Positions 52,290 through 61,670 are shown, counted from the first letter of the stretch. The stretch: 64,000 nt of DNA from an uncultured Bacteroides sp. (GCF_963675905.1 NZ_OY780936.1:806001-870000); one strand, 5' to 3'. The notes: generated by a model from the letters alone, not told the origin. A program made the numbers and translations.

Positions 52290-52606
52290 TCCCTCACTCC
52301 CTCACTATTTTACACAATTGGCTATATGTCAGTTGATTACGAGGTGATGGATTGATCCCTACCATCACCAAACCATCACCAAAAGGCATGAACCCTCACC
52401 TTTTTAAGCACAATCAGTAAAATTCAGACTCTATTTTTCTTGAGCAACAATATTAAGCTGAGTTTGATTCTATTTTGATAAAATAGCCCCGAAAAGGTGA
52501 TGGATGACCCAATAAGTGATGGTTTGGTGAGGGTTCAAATCGCAACCATCACTTGGTAATATGCTATATTTAAACACATTACAAGAAAAGGTGATAGAGT
52601 GAGGGA
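52290..52606. mobile_element. Gene-less repeat element with the same arm geometry as the 9.4-12.4 kb element
   Basis: Units of CC(C/A)TCAC start at 52291, 52299, 52344 (reverse), 52362, 52373, 52393, then reverse units at 52497, 52516, 52527, a forward one at 52546, and reverse ones at 52591, 52599. Orientation (two forward, one reverse, three forward; then three reverse, one forward, two reverse) is identical to the primase-bearing element. Spacings are 8-45-18-11-20 and 19-11-19-45-8. The ends TCCCTCACTCCCTCAC and its counterpart match 14 of 16. The inner ~95 bp are non-coding. Confidence 0.65.
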
Positions 52607-52697
52607 AGCTTTTTGTTAGTCTGTAAGATCGTGTAAAAGTACAATGCAAAAACATCCCGCCTGCTTTTTAAAAAACGTAACCGGATGTTGAACAAAC

Positions 52698-53000
52698 TCC
52701 CGCCGGCTTTCAAAAATTGCAGGCGGGAATTTGCATATGTAGATTGTTTGGAATGACCTTTCCTGGATTGAGTTTACAGTTTCTGTGGTTATTTACTTGA
52801 ACTAAGTTACAATATTTTTCTTATTCCTAAGCCGGTTTGATATTAACTATTCACCAATATTTATTGGCCTATAAATCGTATCCATTGGCCAATGGTTTTT
52901 GATTATTGGTGAATGAATGGATTGCCATTTTATAATGATAGATATACTAAAAAGCAAATCAGGGAACTGTGTTTGAATTATTTCAACGCAGTTCCCTGAT
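52698..53000. other. Gap with hairpins and GH105 terminator
   Basis: TCCCGCC..GC/GCAGGCGGGA (52698-52728) is a GC-rich hairpin, with a further TCCCGCCTGC copy near 52652. Around 52846-52916 there are inverted copies of ATTCACCAAT and ATTGGCCAAT. ATCAGGGAACTG/CAGTTCCCTGAT (52958-53000) is a 12-bp hairpin well placed to end the minus-strand GH105 transcript. No gene is seen between 52204 and 53049. Confidence 0.6.
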
Positions 53001-53048
53001 GTTATTTAGATTAACCTATTTAGGATTAGTGATAGTGTTTCTAAGTAT

Positions 53049-55322
53049 TTAGTAATTTATTGCATGATCTTTTGGAAAATCATTTCCGCTCCATGCACGT
53101 TTGGAAGTCCAATCCATAGGTGCATCTGTCCAGAAGGGGTGAGAAGCTGGTAAACCTAAAGGTAAGAAAGCAACTGAAGTTATATACATACTACCATTGT
53201 TTGTATACCAGTCGGCAATATTGGGTTGACTTTGAGTGAAACCAATACGAAGATATCCTTTTTCATTGAAATTCTTTCCGGAATCGAACATGTTATGCAT
53301 AACGGCTGTGAGAGCAGTACGAACTTGTCCATTAGTTAGTTCTACCGGAAGTTGTTCTTTCCACGCTAATTGTGCTAATGGTTGAAATACCCCCATACGA
53401 TAAGGTATTGAACGTCCGAAAACAGGGTAGGTGCCTTCTGGTGAGATTAATCTTTCTAGTATCTGACTGTATTTCTGCATTCTTTTTAGTGCTATTTCAT
53501 ATTGCTGAACCGATGCAACATTGTTCTTTTTTAAATCGAGCATCACTTTTAAGCAATCTACATACATAGGTTGAATAACATAGCTATTGTAATAATCGAA
53601 CGCAAAGCTTGTTCCGTCACTATACCAGCTATCGCCTACATACCATTCTTCTATTTTTCTAAGGGCAGAATGGATACGATACATATCTGGCTGAGCATTT
53701 GCTTTGGCTAAAAAACATTCAATAGTGGAAGAGAACAATAGCCAGTTGGTATAAGGTGGATCTACACGGCGCAATTGTTGGAATTCTGCAATATAGCGTT
53801 GCTTTGTTGTTTCATCTAATGGTAGCCATAATTGATTGTAGGCACGTAGAAAACTTTGAGCAACGTAGGCAGCGTCAACCAATGGCTGTCCCTCTTTTCT
53901 CCATAAAAGATAATCGGCACTTTGAGGATCTACAGCATGTTTGTAACTATCTAAAGCCCATTCACGTAATTGTTTCCGTTGTTTTCCTTCAGCTGAATTG
54001 TCATCCGGTAGTGAAAGCCATGGTGCAACTCCAGCCATAAGACGCCCAAAGCATTCCATATAAGTTACGCGTTTATCTCTACCATCCCATGTTGGGCTGA
54101 CTTCCACCTGCATTTCTTCACTTAACTTTCCATTACTCATGGCCTTTAATACAGGCGATGCTATTTTATATAAGGTGCTAGCCCAATATTCACGATCGTG
54201 ATTTACTCCTAAATATCTAGCCATTTCACAAGATGCCAATAAGAATGCTCCGACTCCGAAATTGGAGGTGGAGTTTTTATCAACGACTTGTCCGGGAATT
54301 GCTCTGTCACCAATAGGTTGAACATATCCTATCTTTCCACTCGATTGCATAGCGACTTTAGATAAATAGTTCCAGGCTTTTTGGCATACCGGACTATACG
54401 TCTCGTTATCTAAATATCCATTATTGATACCCCACAGCAGCCCGTAAGTCATTAATGCAGTTCCGCTGGTTTCTGGTCCCGGAGCAAAACTTGCATCGAA
54501 TAAACTGCGTGTCCAGTATCCTTGCGGTTGTTGGCAAGCAGCTAATGCAGAAGCCATTTTCTGGAATTTCTTCACGAAGAAATCGCGATGTTTATAGTCC
54601 TTTGGTAAATCTTTGAGCACTTTGGCTAATCCGGCTATAACCCAACCATCTCCACGCGCCCAGAAATCTTTTTTATTATTGCCACTTTTATGCTTTGGAT
54701 ACACATAACGAGCATCGCGATAGTAAAGTCCTTCTTTTTCATCATACATTAAAGAATCGCTATAAAGAGTATATTCATATAGCTTATCCAAATATTGTTT
54801 ATTATTGGTTATTTTATGTAATTTTGTCATAACCGGCATTACCATATAAAGGCCATCTGCCCACCACCAATAATCTTTTCTGGTAGTGCTCATTTCATAT
54901 TCCATTACCTGGCGAGCTCTGGCTATTTTCTTTGGATCAGGATCGGCTGCATAAAGATCACAATATGTTTGAAAACAAACCTGATAATCGCCAAATAATA
55001 CATAATCATCACTTTCTCCATAGGATAATTTCCAACCTGATTTTTTATCAGATTTAGCACCTTTCCATTGGTTCTTTTGAGCCCAGGCTTCCGAATAATT
55101 TTTGTAAGCTGCTGTTCCGGTAAGAAAGTAAGCTTCCATATTTCCGGTATGATAAACTGCATTATCCCAAAAAGCTCTTCCATGTTCTGGATTTTGGCTT
55201 TGCCAGTAACGGTTTACTTTATGAATGATTTTAATGACTTCTTCTTGCTCAGTTGGCTTATTGGTAAATGAGACAAGTAATAATGCGATAAATGGTAATA
55301 CAACTTTAAATAATTTATTCAT
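53049..55322 (-). CDS. GH105 unsaturated rhamnogalacturonyl hydrolase fused to DUF2264
   Basis: 757 residues from the ATG at 55322. This start gives a signal peptide (KLFKVVLPFIALLLVSF), and the promoter -7 box covers the alternative upstream start. Residues ~25-380 are the (alpha/alpha)6 GH105/GH88 domain (DYWWWADGLYMVMPVMTKL with the key Asp, FWARGDGWVIAGLAKVL, GPETSGTALMTYGLLWG). It would remove unsaturated galacturonic acid left by pectin lyases. Residues ~385-757 are a DUF2264 domain (GRLMAGVAPWLSLPDD, GDSWYSDGTSFAFDYYNSYVIQPMY), found fused or next to pectin enzymes in Bacteroidota, with unknown activity. It stands alone, in its own transcript. Confidence 0.9.
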   Translation of the reverse strand: MNKLFKVVLPFIALLLVSFTNKPTEQEEVIKIIHKVNRYWQSQNPEHGRAFWDNAVYHTGNMEAYFLTGTAAYKNYSEAWAQKNQWKGAKSDKKSGWKLSYGESDDYVLFGDYQVCFQTYCDLYAADPDPKKIARARQVMEYEMSTTRKDYWWWADGLYMVMPVMTKLHKITNNKQYLDKLYEYTLYSDSLMYDEKEGLYYRDARYVYPKHKSGNNKKDFWARGDGWVIAGLAKVLKDLPKDYKHRDFFVKKFQKMASALAACQQPQGYWTRSLFDASFAPGPETSGTALMTYGLLWGINNGYLDNETYSPVCQKAWNYLSKVAMQSSGKIGYVQPIGDRAIPGQVVDKNSTSNFGVGAFLLASCEMARYLGVNHDREYWASTLYKIASPVLKAMSNGKLSEEMQVEVSPTWDGRDKRVTYMECFGRLMAGVAPWLSLPDDNSAEGKQRKQLREWALDSYKHAVDPQSADYLLWRKEGQPLVDAAYVAQSFLRAYNQLWLPLDETTKQRYIAEFQQLRRVDPPYTNWLLFSSTIECFLAKANAQPDMYRIHSALRKIEEWYVGDSWYSDGTSFAFDYYNSYVIQPMYVDCLKVMLDLKKNNVASVQQYEIALKRMQKYSQILERLISPEGTYPVFGRSIPYRMGVFQPLAQLAWKEQLPVELTNGQVRTALTAVMHNMFDSGKNFNEKGYLRIGFTQSQPNIADWYTNNGSMYITSVAFLPLGLPASHPFWTDAPMDWTSKRAWSGNDFPKDHAINY

Positions 55323-55352
55323 AGCATATAATTTAATAAAATTCAATTGATG

Positions 55353-55360
55353 CAAAGTTA
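55353..55360 (-). promoter_or_regulatory. -7 promoter element of the GH105 gene
   Basis: CAAAGTTA on plus reads TAACTTTG on minus. Because it overlaps the upstream start candidate at 55355, translation must begin at 55322. Confidence 0.55.
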
Positions 55361-55590
55361 TATTTATGATAGAAATATATGGACGAAAATACGTTCATTT
55401 TGGTTTAAAAAGGCTTTATTCGTTTTTTTTGTTGCAAATAGTTGCTTTTTTAGAAGCATTTATGGTTTCTATTTGTTCTAAAGTTAGATAGTAGAAATAA
55501 TAATTTTAATGTGTCGAAAATTATCTTTTCAATGAGAATTTTTGAATGAGAAGTTTGTTTAAGAATAAGGAATGAATTAAAATAAAAAAG

Positions 55591-55628
55591 AAAGATCCCT
55601 CAAGAATAAAATTCCTGAGGGATCTTTT
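55591..55628 (-). terminator. Rho-independent terminator of rpsP
   Basis: AAAGATCCCTCA/TGAGGGATCTTT, a perfect 12-bp stem; on the minus strand it is followed by CTTTTTTATTTT. The remaining DNA from 55361 to 55590 shows no gene. Confidence 0.9.
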
Positions 55629-55659
55629 AATGCTTTATCGAATAAATAAAGTCGGCTGA

Positions 55660-56202
55660 TTACTCAGCAGCAGGAGCTTCTTCTACAGCAGGAGCAGCTT
55701 CTTCAGCGGCTGGTGCAGCAGCGGCAGCTTCAGCAGCAAGTTCTGCAGCTTTCTTTTCTGCTAATACTTGAGCTTTTGCTTCATTGATTTTCTTTTCAGC
55801 ATCAAAGCGTGCTTTAGCGTCAGCTTTAGCAGCTTCATCGTTCTTTGCTTTCAATGCAGCAAGACCGTTTTCTTTGTTGCCTTTCCAAGCTTCGAATTTA
55901 GCGTCAGCTTCAGCTTCACCAAATGCGCCCTTAGCAACACCACCAAGTAGGTGCTTTTTCATGTAAATTCCTTCACGAGAAAGAATATTACGAACTGTGT
56001 CAGTAGGTTGAGCTCCTGTAAGAACCCAATATAATGCACGGTCGAAATCCAAATCTATTGTTGCAGGATCGGTGTTAGGGTTGTAAGAACCGATTTTTTC
56101 AATAAACTTACCATCACGTGGTGCTCTGCTGTCCGCAATAACAATCTGATAGAACGCGTAGCTCTTGCGACCGCGTCTTTGCAATCTGATCTTTGTTGCC
56201 AT
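55660..56202 (-). CDS. rpsP: 30S ribosomal protein S16
   Basis: 180 residues. The N-terminal ~80 are S16 ([42 protein letters not shown]..., [25 protein letters not shown]). After that comes a Lys/Ala/Glu-rich tail of about 100 residues ([55 protein letters not shown]), longer than in most bacteria (about 80-90 residues in total) but usual in Bacteroidales. The protein sits in the 30S body and helps assembly. It is transcribed alone, without the rimM-trmD-rplS partners seen in many bacteria, from a consensus promoter. Confidence 0.97.
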   Translation of the reverse strand: MATKIRLQRRGRKSYAFYQIVIADSRAPRDGKFIEKIGSYNPNTDPATIDLDFDRALYWVLTGAQPTDTVRNILSREGIYMKKHLLGGVAKGAFGEAEADAKFEAWKGNKENGLAALKAKNDEAAKADAKARFDAEKKINEAKAQVLAEKKAAELAAEAAAAAPAAEEAAPAVEEAPAAE

Positions 56203-56263
56203 TTTAAATAATGTTTTTTAATTAATGATTTGAATTAATGCCAGTATCTCGTACTAGCGGGCG

Positions 56264-56294
56264 CAAAGTTAATGCTTTTGTTTTGAATGACAAA
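56264..56294 (-). promoter_or_regulatory. Promoter of rpsP
   Basis: On the minus strand TTTG (56294-56291), a 19-bp spacer, and TAACTTTG (56271-56264): consensus Bacteroides promoter about 62 bp before the ATG. Confidence 0.8.
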
Positions 56295-56305
56295 GAGTTC
56301 GAAAA

Positions 56306-56346
56306 AAATAATCACCAAAAAGAATAAATCCTTTTGGTGATTATTA
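56306..56346 (-). terminator. Rho-independent terminator of the OPT/esterase operon
   Basis: AATAATCACCAAAA and TTTTGGTGATTATT form a 14-bp stem between the esterase stop and the rpsP promoter. Confidence 0.8.
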
Positions 56347-56392
56347 TATAAAATACCGATTGTGATATTAAATCAAACGTTAGTTCTTTGTT

Positions 56393-57241
56393 TTATAACT
56401 CACGAAGCCATTTTTCCAATTCTTCAGTCCACTGACGTTTGTATTTGAAGTTATCACGGAATCCCCATCCATGACCTCCAATAGGATAGATATGCATTGA
56501 TGCAGATACTTTGTTCTTTAAGAGTGCAAGATAGTAGTTTACTCCATTTTGTGGAGGAACCGCACCATCATCATTTGAAAGAGCTATAAAAGCTTTTGGA
56601 GTTTCGGGAGTTACTTGCAATTCATTTGAATATAATGTTTCCAACTCTTTGCCTGGATTCTTTCCGATCAGATTTTCACGTGAGCCTCCATGGGTATATG
56701 TCTTATCCATTGTTATAACCGGATAAAGCAATATTTGAAAATCCGGACGAGTCTCGGCAGTATAGTGTGTTGCTAAAGTAGAAGCCAAATGCCCACCGGC
56801 AGAAGCTCCCATAATCCCAACTTTGTGGGTGTCTATTCCCCATTCTGCAGCATGTTGGCGAACAATAGTAATTGCTTGTTTGGCATCTGAAATAGGCACT
56901 TCATTATGGCCGTTAGGCATACGATACTTTAAAACTACGTATGTAATACCTTGAGCGTTAAACCACGAAGCCATATCATGTCCTTCGTGATCCATAGCTA
57001 AACGGGCGTAACCACCTCCGGGACACATAATGATGGCTTTGCCATTACCATCTTTTGCTTTATAAATAGTAATAGTGGGAGAGACTACATTGCTTATGCG
57101 GTTTTTCTCATTTTCCTGTTCAGTTCCTTTTAGCTCATTAGAGTTTGGTGCACCATTTGGCCATAGTGGCAACTCTATTGGTTTTTGAGCAAAGAGAGCT
57201 GTTGTTACAGTTAGCATCACTGTCAATAGTAGTTTTTTCAT
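56393..57241 (-). CDS. Exported alpha/beta-hydrolase, acetyl-xylan-esterase-like
   Basis: 282 residues from the ATG at 57241, which starts a clear signal peptide (KKLLLTVMLTVTTALFAQ). It has the esterase/lipase fold: oxyanion GGGYARLAMDHEGHD, Ser in IMGASAGGHLAST, Asp in ALSNDDGAVPPQN and His in YPIGGHGWGFRDN. Such proteins commonly remove acetyl or feruloyl groups from plant polysaccharides in Bacteroides. Here, however, the gene lies 2 bp after an OPT transporter rather than in a glycan locus, so the substrate is open. The two genes clearly form an operon. Confidence 0.85.
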   Translation of the reverse strand: MKKLLLTVMLTVTTALFAQKPIELPLWPNGAPNSNELKGTEQENEKNRISNVVSPTITIYKAKDGNGKAIIMCPGGGYARLAMDHEGHDMASWFNAQGITYVVLKYRMPNGHNEVPISDAKQAITIVRQHAAEWGIDTHKVGIMGASAGGHLASTLATHYTAETRPDFQILLYPVITMDKTYTHGGSRENLIGKNPGKELETLYSNELQVTPETPKAFIALSNDDGAVPPQNGVNYYLALLKNKVSASMHIYPIGGHGWGFRDNFKYKRQWTEELEKWLREL

Positions 57242-57243
57242 GT

Positions 57244-59247
57244 TTATTTTAACTTTGAAGATTTGTGCATTGTAGCTTTTACTAAATAAACAATCAAAAC
57301 AATGTAAGCAATGATAGAAGCAACTTCCGACCATGAATTAGCCAGCCATTCTTCATTTACAAGGTTTACTCCGCAGAAACGGATACCTGCACTGATAACG
57401 CCCATTAATGCACCACCGGCAATGAATCCGGAAGCAAGAAGAGTTCCTTTTTCTCTGCGTTCTGAATTTATTGAGTCATCTTTAGAACGGGTAGTAACAT
57501 ACCAATTGATTGCTCCACCTACTAATAGTGGTATATTCAATTCTAATGGAATAAACATACCTAATGCAAATGCAAGTGCAGGTATTCCGCAAAGTGTAAG
57601 TACAATAGCAAGAGCAGCTCCAATTCCGTAAAGTATCCATGGAGCACCAACGCCATTCATTAATGGCTCAATAACTGCTGCCATAGCATTTGCTTGAGGA
57701 GCTGCAAGTTGACCGCTTGAGAATCCATAAGTTTTATTCAATATAATCATTACACCACCTACAGTTGCTGCAGATACTATTGTTCCCAGAAATTTCCATG
57801 TCTGTTGTTTTGCAGGAGTTGTTCCTATCCAATATCCGATTTTTAAGTCGGTAATAAAACCACCGGCCATAGATAGCGCAGTACAAACTACACCGCCCAT
57901 AACCAACGCTGCAACCATACCTGACGGACCTTTTAAACCAACAGCAACCATAACTACAGAGGCTAAAATCAGAGTCATCAATGTCATTCCCGAAACTGGG
58001 TTTGTTCCCACAATAGCAATAGCATTAGCTGCTACAGTAGTGAAAAGGAAAGTAATTCCTGCAACAAGAAGAATGGCAACTATACATTGGTAAATATTTC
58101 CTTGCATTACGTCAAAGAAGAAAAATAAAAAGACTAAAGCGATTGTGAGAATAGAGCCAATAGCGATAACCTTCATTGACAAATCGCGTTGTGTACGGGG
58201 AATGTTTGCTTCTACATCACTGTTTCCACCCATTTCTTTAGCAGCAAGTCCTACAGCACTTTTAATAATTCCCCATGATTTGATGATTCCGATAATTCCT
58301 GCCATAGCGATACCACCAATACCAATGCTTTTTGCATAATATTTAAAGATTTCTTCCGGGCTCATCATTCCTACAGCTGTAGTAATATCGGGATTCCACA
58401 TATTAAGCACACTGTCTCCCCATATTAAAGAAATACCGGGTATTATTACCCACCAAACCGCAAGCGAACCAAAACAAATAATTGCTGCATACTTTAGTCC
58501 GATTATATAACCTAAACCAAGTACGGCAGCACCGGTATTAACCTTAAATACCAATTTGGCCTTATCGGCAATCATTTCACCAAAACCTGTAACACGAGTC
58601 GTAAAGTTTTCGTTCCACCATCCGAAAGTGGCAACAATAAAGTCGTATAATCCACCTACCAAACTGGCTATCAAAAGAGGTTTTGCCTGGTTACCACTTT
58701 TCTCTCCGGAAACAAGAACCTGAGTTGTAGCAGTTGCTTCTGGAAAAGGATATTTTCCATGCATCTCTTGTACGAAATATTTTCGGAATGGAATTAAGAA
58801 TAAGATTCCGAGTACTCCTCCTAAGAGAGAACTGACAAAAACTTGAAGGAAACTAACAGACATTTCAGGATATTTTGCCTGAAGTATATATAATGCAGGC
58901 AGAGTAAAAATTGCACCGGCTACAATTACTCCGGAGCTGGCTCCAATAGATTGAATAATTACATTTTCACCTAAAGCATTTTTTCTTTTTGCTGCGCTTG
59001 AAACTCCAACGGCAATAATAGCAATTGGAATAGCTGCTTCAAAAACCTGTCCAACTTTAAGCCCAAGATAGGCTGCTGCAGCTGAAAAGAGAATTGCCAT
59101 GGCAATACCCCACATCACCGACCAGGGAGTTACTTCCTTATACTGTTTATCAGGAGACAACAACGGGTTATAAACTTCACCCGATTTAAGTTCTCTGAAT
59201 GCATTTTCGGGCAATCCCGTTAATTTTTCGTCTTCTTCGTGTTTCAT
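57244..59247 (-). CDS. OPT-family oligopeptide transporter
   Basis: 667 residues with about 15 hydrophobic segments. The N-terminal block (LPENAFRELKSGEVYNPLLSPDKQYKEVTPWSVMWGIAMAILFSAAAAYLGLKVGQVFEAAIPIAI) is typical of the prokaryotic OPT family, which imports small peptides or metal chelates across the inner membrane. Further OPT-like features include NPVSGMTLMTLIL and PQANAMAAVIEPLMNG. No N-terminal export signal is needed. The esterase gene follows after 2 bp. A terminator-like hairpin at 59342-59382 separates it from hsp20. Confidence 0.9.
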   Translation of the reverse strand: MKHEEDEKLTGLPENAFRELKSGEVYNPLLSPDKQYKEVTPWSVMWGIAMAILFSAAAAYLGLKVGQVFEAAIPIAIIAVGVSSAAKRKNALGENVIIQSIGASSGVIVAGAIFTLPALYILQAKYPEMSVSFLQVFVSSLLGGVLGILFLIPFRKYFVQEMHGKYPFPEATATTQVLVSGEKSGNQAKPLLIASLVGGLYDFIVATFGWWNENFTTRVTGFGEMIADKAKLVFKVNTGAAVLGLGYIIGLKYAAIICFGSLAVWWVIIPGISLIWGDSVLNMWNPDITTAVGMMSPEEIFKYYAKSIGIGGIAMAGIIGIIKSWGIIKSAVGLAAKEMGGNSDVEANIPRTQRDLSMKVIAIGSILTIALVFLFFFFDVMQGNIYQCIVAILLVAGITFLFTTVAANAIAIVGTNPVSGMTLMTLILASVVMVAVGLKGPSGMVAALVMGGVVCTALSMAGGFITDLKIGYWIGTTPAKQQTWKFLGTIVSAATVGGVMIILNKTYGFSSGQLAAPQANAMAAVIEPLMNGVGAPWILYGIGAALAIVLTLCGIPALAFALGMFIPLELNIPLLVGGAINWYVTTRSKDDSINSERREKGTLLASGFIAGGALMGVISAGIRFCGVNLVNEEWLANSWSEVASIIAYIVLIVYLVKATMHKSSKLK

Positions 59248-59341
59248 ATTTAATAAATTGTTTTTTTATTGAACTTCAAAGGAACAAAAAATATCAATTA
59301 TATGCAATTCTGAGTTTAACTAAAGTGTATTTAAATACAAA

Positions 59342-59382
59342 AAGAGGCTACTACTGTTTTATATCGTAGTAACCTCTTCTCA
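59342..59382 (-). terminator. Rho-independent terminator of hsp20
   Basis: AAGAGGCTACTAC and GTAGTAACCTCTT pair with one mismatch; located directly after the hsp20 stop on the minus strand. Confidence 0.75.
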
Positions 59383-59410
59383 TTTACAAATTATAGATAG
59401 TTAGACTAGT

Positions 59411-59839
59411 CTATTTTATCTCAATAACTCTTTGAGCTTTTTTTTCTTCCTCTGGACTCCTTTTCGGTATATTAATCGTTAGTACCCCATTATCCATTGC
59501 TGCTCCGATTTTATCTTTTACAACATTGTCAGGAAGATACATTGTTTGTTGAAATTTAGTGTAAGAAAATTCTCGTCTCAGGTAACGGCCTTCCTTGTTT
59601 TCTTCTTTGTTTTCTTGTTTCTTCTCCATGGAGACAACCAGCTGATTGTCTTCATCTATTCTGATGTTGAAATCTTCTTTTGTCATTCCTGGAGCAGCAA
59701 CTTCTACTTTGTATTCGCTCTCAGTCTCAATTACATTGATAGCCGGAGCTGTAGCGCTTGATTTGACCATCCAGTTGTTGTCGAATAAATCATTAAATAC
59801 GTCAGGTAACCAATTTTGAGATCTTCTAACAGGCATCAT
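59411..59839 (-). CDS. Small heat-shock protein, Hsp20/alpha-crystallin family
   Basis: 142 residues. The alpha-crystallin domain covers about 38-130 (INVIETESEYKVEVAAPGMTKEDFNIRIDEDNQLVVSMEKK ... GRYLRREFSYTKFQQTMYLPDNVVKDKIGAAMDNGVLTINIPKR), with the A-x-x-x-n-G-V-L motif and the C-terminal I-x-I-type end (RVIEIK). It is an ATP-independent chaperone forming oligomers that hold unfolding proteins. The N terminus (MMPVRRSQNWLPDVFNDLFDNNW) is typical of Bacteroidales members. It is transcribed alone. No heat-shock operator (CIRCE) is visible upstream. Confidence 0.95.
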   Translation of the reverse strand: MMPVRRSQNWLPDVFNDLFDNNWMVKSSATAPAINVIETESEYKVEVAAPGMTKEDFNIRIDEDNQLVVSMEKKQENKEENKEGRYLRREFSYTKFQQTMYLPDNVVKDKIGAAMDNGVLTINIPKRSPEEEKKAQRVIEIK

Positions 59840-60017
59840 AATTTTAATCTCCTATCTTTTAAAAGTTAAACATTAAATCTATAATGAACTGGGTTTTTTT
59901 GAACTCAATTTCACTAAATAAATAACAATGTTTATGCCAAGATGGTTTACTGAATATTTGTCTCTTTGCGCTGCCAAATTTTCTTTTTAAATAGGCTTTT
60001 AATGTCAATTTTACCTG

Positions 60018-61115
60018 TTACTTAAAAGAAAGGAATCTCAAGAATCTGATTCGAGAGAATAAGTAATTTAAGAGTAAAGGAACTGTTAAGCCGATAATAG
60101 AATAAAAGATCCAGAAAATGTTATTTCGCCATGATATTACCGGATGGCATCCAATAAGTAATGGGTTGAGACCATAATAAACTATTTTTATATAGCTGAC
60201 GATTTTATAACTCAGAATACTGAGTATAATAATGGGCATTGTGTTGTTTCCCAGATATATAAGAGATTTATTTGTCGTTAAATACACAATGCTTTTGCTC
60301 TTTTTATTATCCAGCCATGACGAAAACTTGTATGTCATAATCCATCCCAGAATTGCAGGTGTAAATGTTCCTAAGTACAACCTTATTTGCGGATTAGATG
60401 CCAATGAAGTAGGATTTATATATGAGATTATACAAACTAGAATGAATGACGATATTAATATTACATTATCATATTTCAGATTCTCATTTATTCTGGAATT
60501 ACGAAATATAAAACCTGCGCCAAAATAAAATATACCATATATCTCTCTGATGCCACCTTGAGGTATGTATGGAAGCTTAATTCTCCATAAAGACATTATA
60601 AATCCCGATATAAAGGCAATTAAGCAAATTATTAGAGCTGTATTCGTATTTCTCAAATGAAAGAGCTTTTTGATAAGATAAAAAAGAAGGCAAAATAAGA
60701 TGCTTGAGATAAACAAAGAACGTAAGAACCAAAATGTGCCTAAAAATGTTTGTTCATAATCTCCCATGCTGGTTATTATGTTGAACATCTTCTTTATAAT
60801 AGTCTCAGAACTAAATAATTTTGAATGACCAAAACGAGCATTTAAAATATTGGCTTTGAAAAACAGGTTGTGCAGGAAAAGAAATATCAAACTCCATTTT
60901 ACAAATGGTACATACAACCCTTTAAACCTCTTTTTAATAAATAGGAATTTATCGTCTGCATACTTTGTGGAAAAGAAATAGCCAGAAGCAATAAAGAATA
61001 AAGGCATATGAAAGCTATAAATAAAACGGCCCATAAAAGAGGGGCAAGCTGAATGCCCTATTACCATTAATATTATACCAATACCTTTACAAATACTGAT
61101 TGTATTGTTTTTCAT
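60018..61115 (-). CDS. Acyltransferase-3 family membrane protein
   Basis: 365 residues with about ten hydrophobic segments. The N-terminal motif NNTISICKGIGIILMVIGHSACPSFMGRFIYSFHMPLFFIASGYFFS has the conserved His and Arg/Phe-His features of acyltransferase 3 (OafA/NodX-like) proteins, which add acyl groups to cell-surface sugars at the inner membrane. There is no partner SGNH domain. It lies 25 bp after the AlaX-like gene, so the two may be co-transcribed. The target sugar cannot be inferred; no capsule or O-antigen genes are in view. Confidence 0.88.
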   Translation of the reverse strand: MKNNTISICKGIGIILMVIGHSACPSFMGRFIYSFHMPLFFIASGYFFSTKYADDKFLFIKKRFKGLYVPFVKWSLIFLFLHNLFFKANILNARFGHSKLFSSETIIKKMFNIITSMGDYEQTFLGTFWFLRSLFISSILFCLLFYLIKKLFHLRNTNTALIICLIAFISGFIMSLWRIKLPYIPQGGIREIYGIFYFGAGFIFRNSRINENLKYDNVILISSFILVCIISYINPTSLASNPQIRLYLGTFTPAILGWIMTYKFSSWLDNKKSKSIVYLTTNKSLIYLGNNTMPIIILSILSYKIVSYIKIVYYGLNPLLIGCHPVISWRNNIFWIFYSIIGLTVPLLLNYLFSRIRFLRFLSFK

Positions 61116-61140
61116 CCCTGTTCTTTAAAAGGTCATGATA

Positions 61141-61605
61141 TTATTTTCTGTCAAGCTTAAATCTGATTCTAAATTTACCTTCTGAATAATCTGTGCTGAT
61201 TATTTTAAACGTTCCAATTTCAGATGTGTTTTCTACGTGAAGACCAATGCAGGCACAAATGTCATAATCGCCAACATATACTAATCTTAATGTTTCGCTT
61301 GCATCTTCGGGTAATTTGCTCAGGTCTACACATGCCGGAACCTCCTGGCGAGAAACAAAAGCGCTTGTAATTGGCAGATTTTGATTTATGACTTCATTTA
61401 CTCTGTTTTCTATTTCAGCAATTTTTTCTGCAGTAGGTGCTTCATTTAAAAAATAATCGCACTTACTTTTTTTCTTTTCTATATGGTTGGTTCTTGATCT
61501 TTCGCAGCCAAACATTCTAATCATTGTTTGATTAAGTACGTGTTCAGCAGAATGCATTGGCGGAAATTCGGTCTTGTTATGCTCGTTTAATATTGGTTTT
61601 TCCAT
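61141..61605 (-). CDS. AlaX-like tRNA-editing domain protein
   Basis: 154 residues. HSAEHVLNQ (HxxxH) and CACIGLHVENTSEIGTFKI (CxxxH) give the four-ligand zinc site of the second additional domain of alanyl/threonyl-tRNA synthetases. Stand-alone AlaX-type proteins remove Ser or Gly wrongly attached to tRNA-Ala in trans. The protein is short and lacks a catalytic synthetase core. A -7 box (TATCTTTG on minus, 61623-61630) lies 18 bp upstream. The exact mischarged substrate is not readable. Confidence 0.85.
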   Translation of the reverse strand: MEKPILNEHNKTEFPPMHSAEHVLNQTMIRMFGCERSRTNHIEKKKSKCDYFLNEAPTAEKIAEIENRVNEVINQNLPITSAFVSRQEVPACVDLSKLPEDASETLRLVYVGDYDICACIGLHVENTSEIGTFKIISTDYSEGKFRIRFKLDRK

Positions 61606-61622
61606 TTCAATTATTGTTTTTG

Positions 61623-61630
61623 CAAAGATA
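61623..61630 (-). promoter_or_regulatory. -7 promoter element of the AlaX-like gene
   Basis: CAAAGATA on plus reads TATCTTTG on minus, an exact TAnnTTTG. Confidence 0.5.
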
Positions 61631-61670
61631 CTATTTTTTAGAAATGGAGAACGGAACTTTAAAGTACTTC

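Noticed and set aside
55323-55355. Upstream start of the GH105-DUF2264 gene
   Set aside because: The start overlaps the -7 box TAACTTTG, and the signal peptide begins at 55322.
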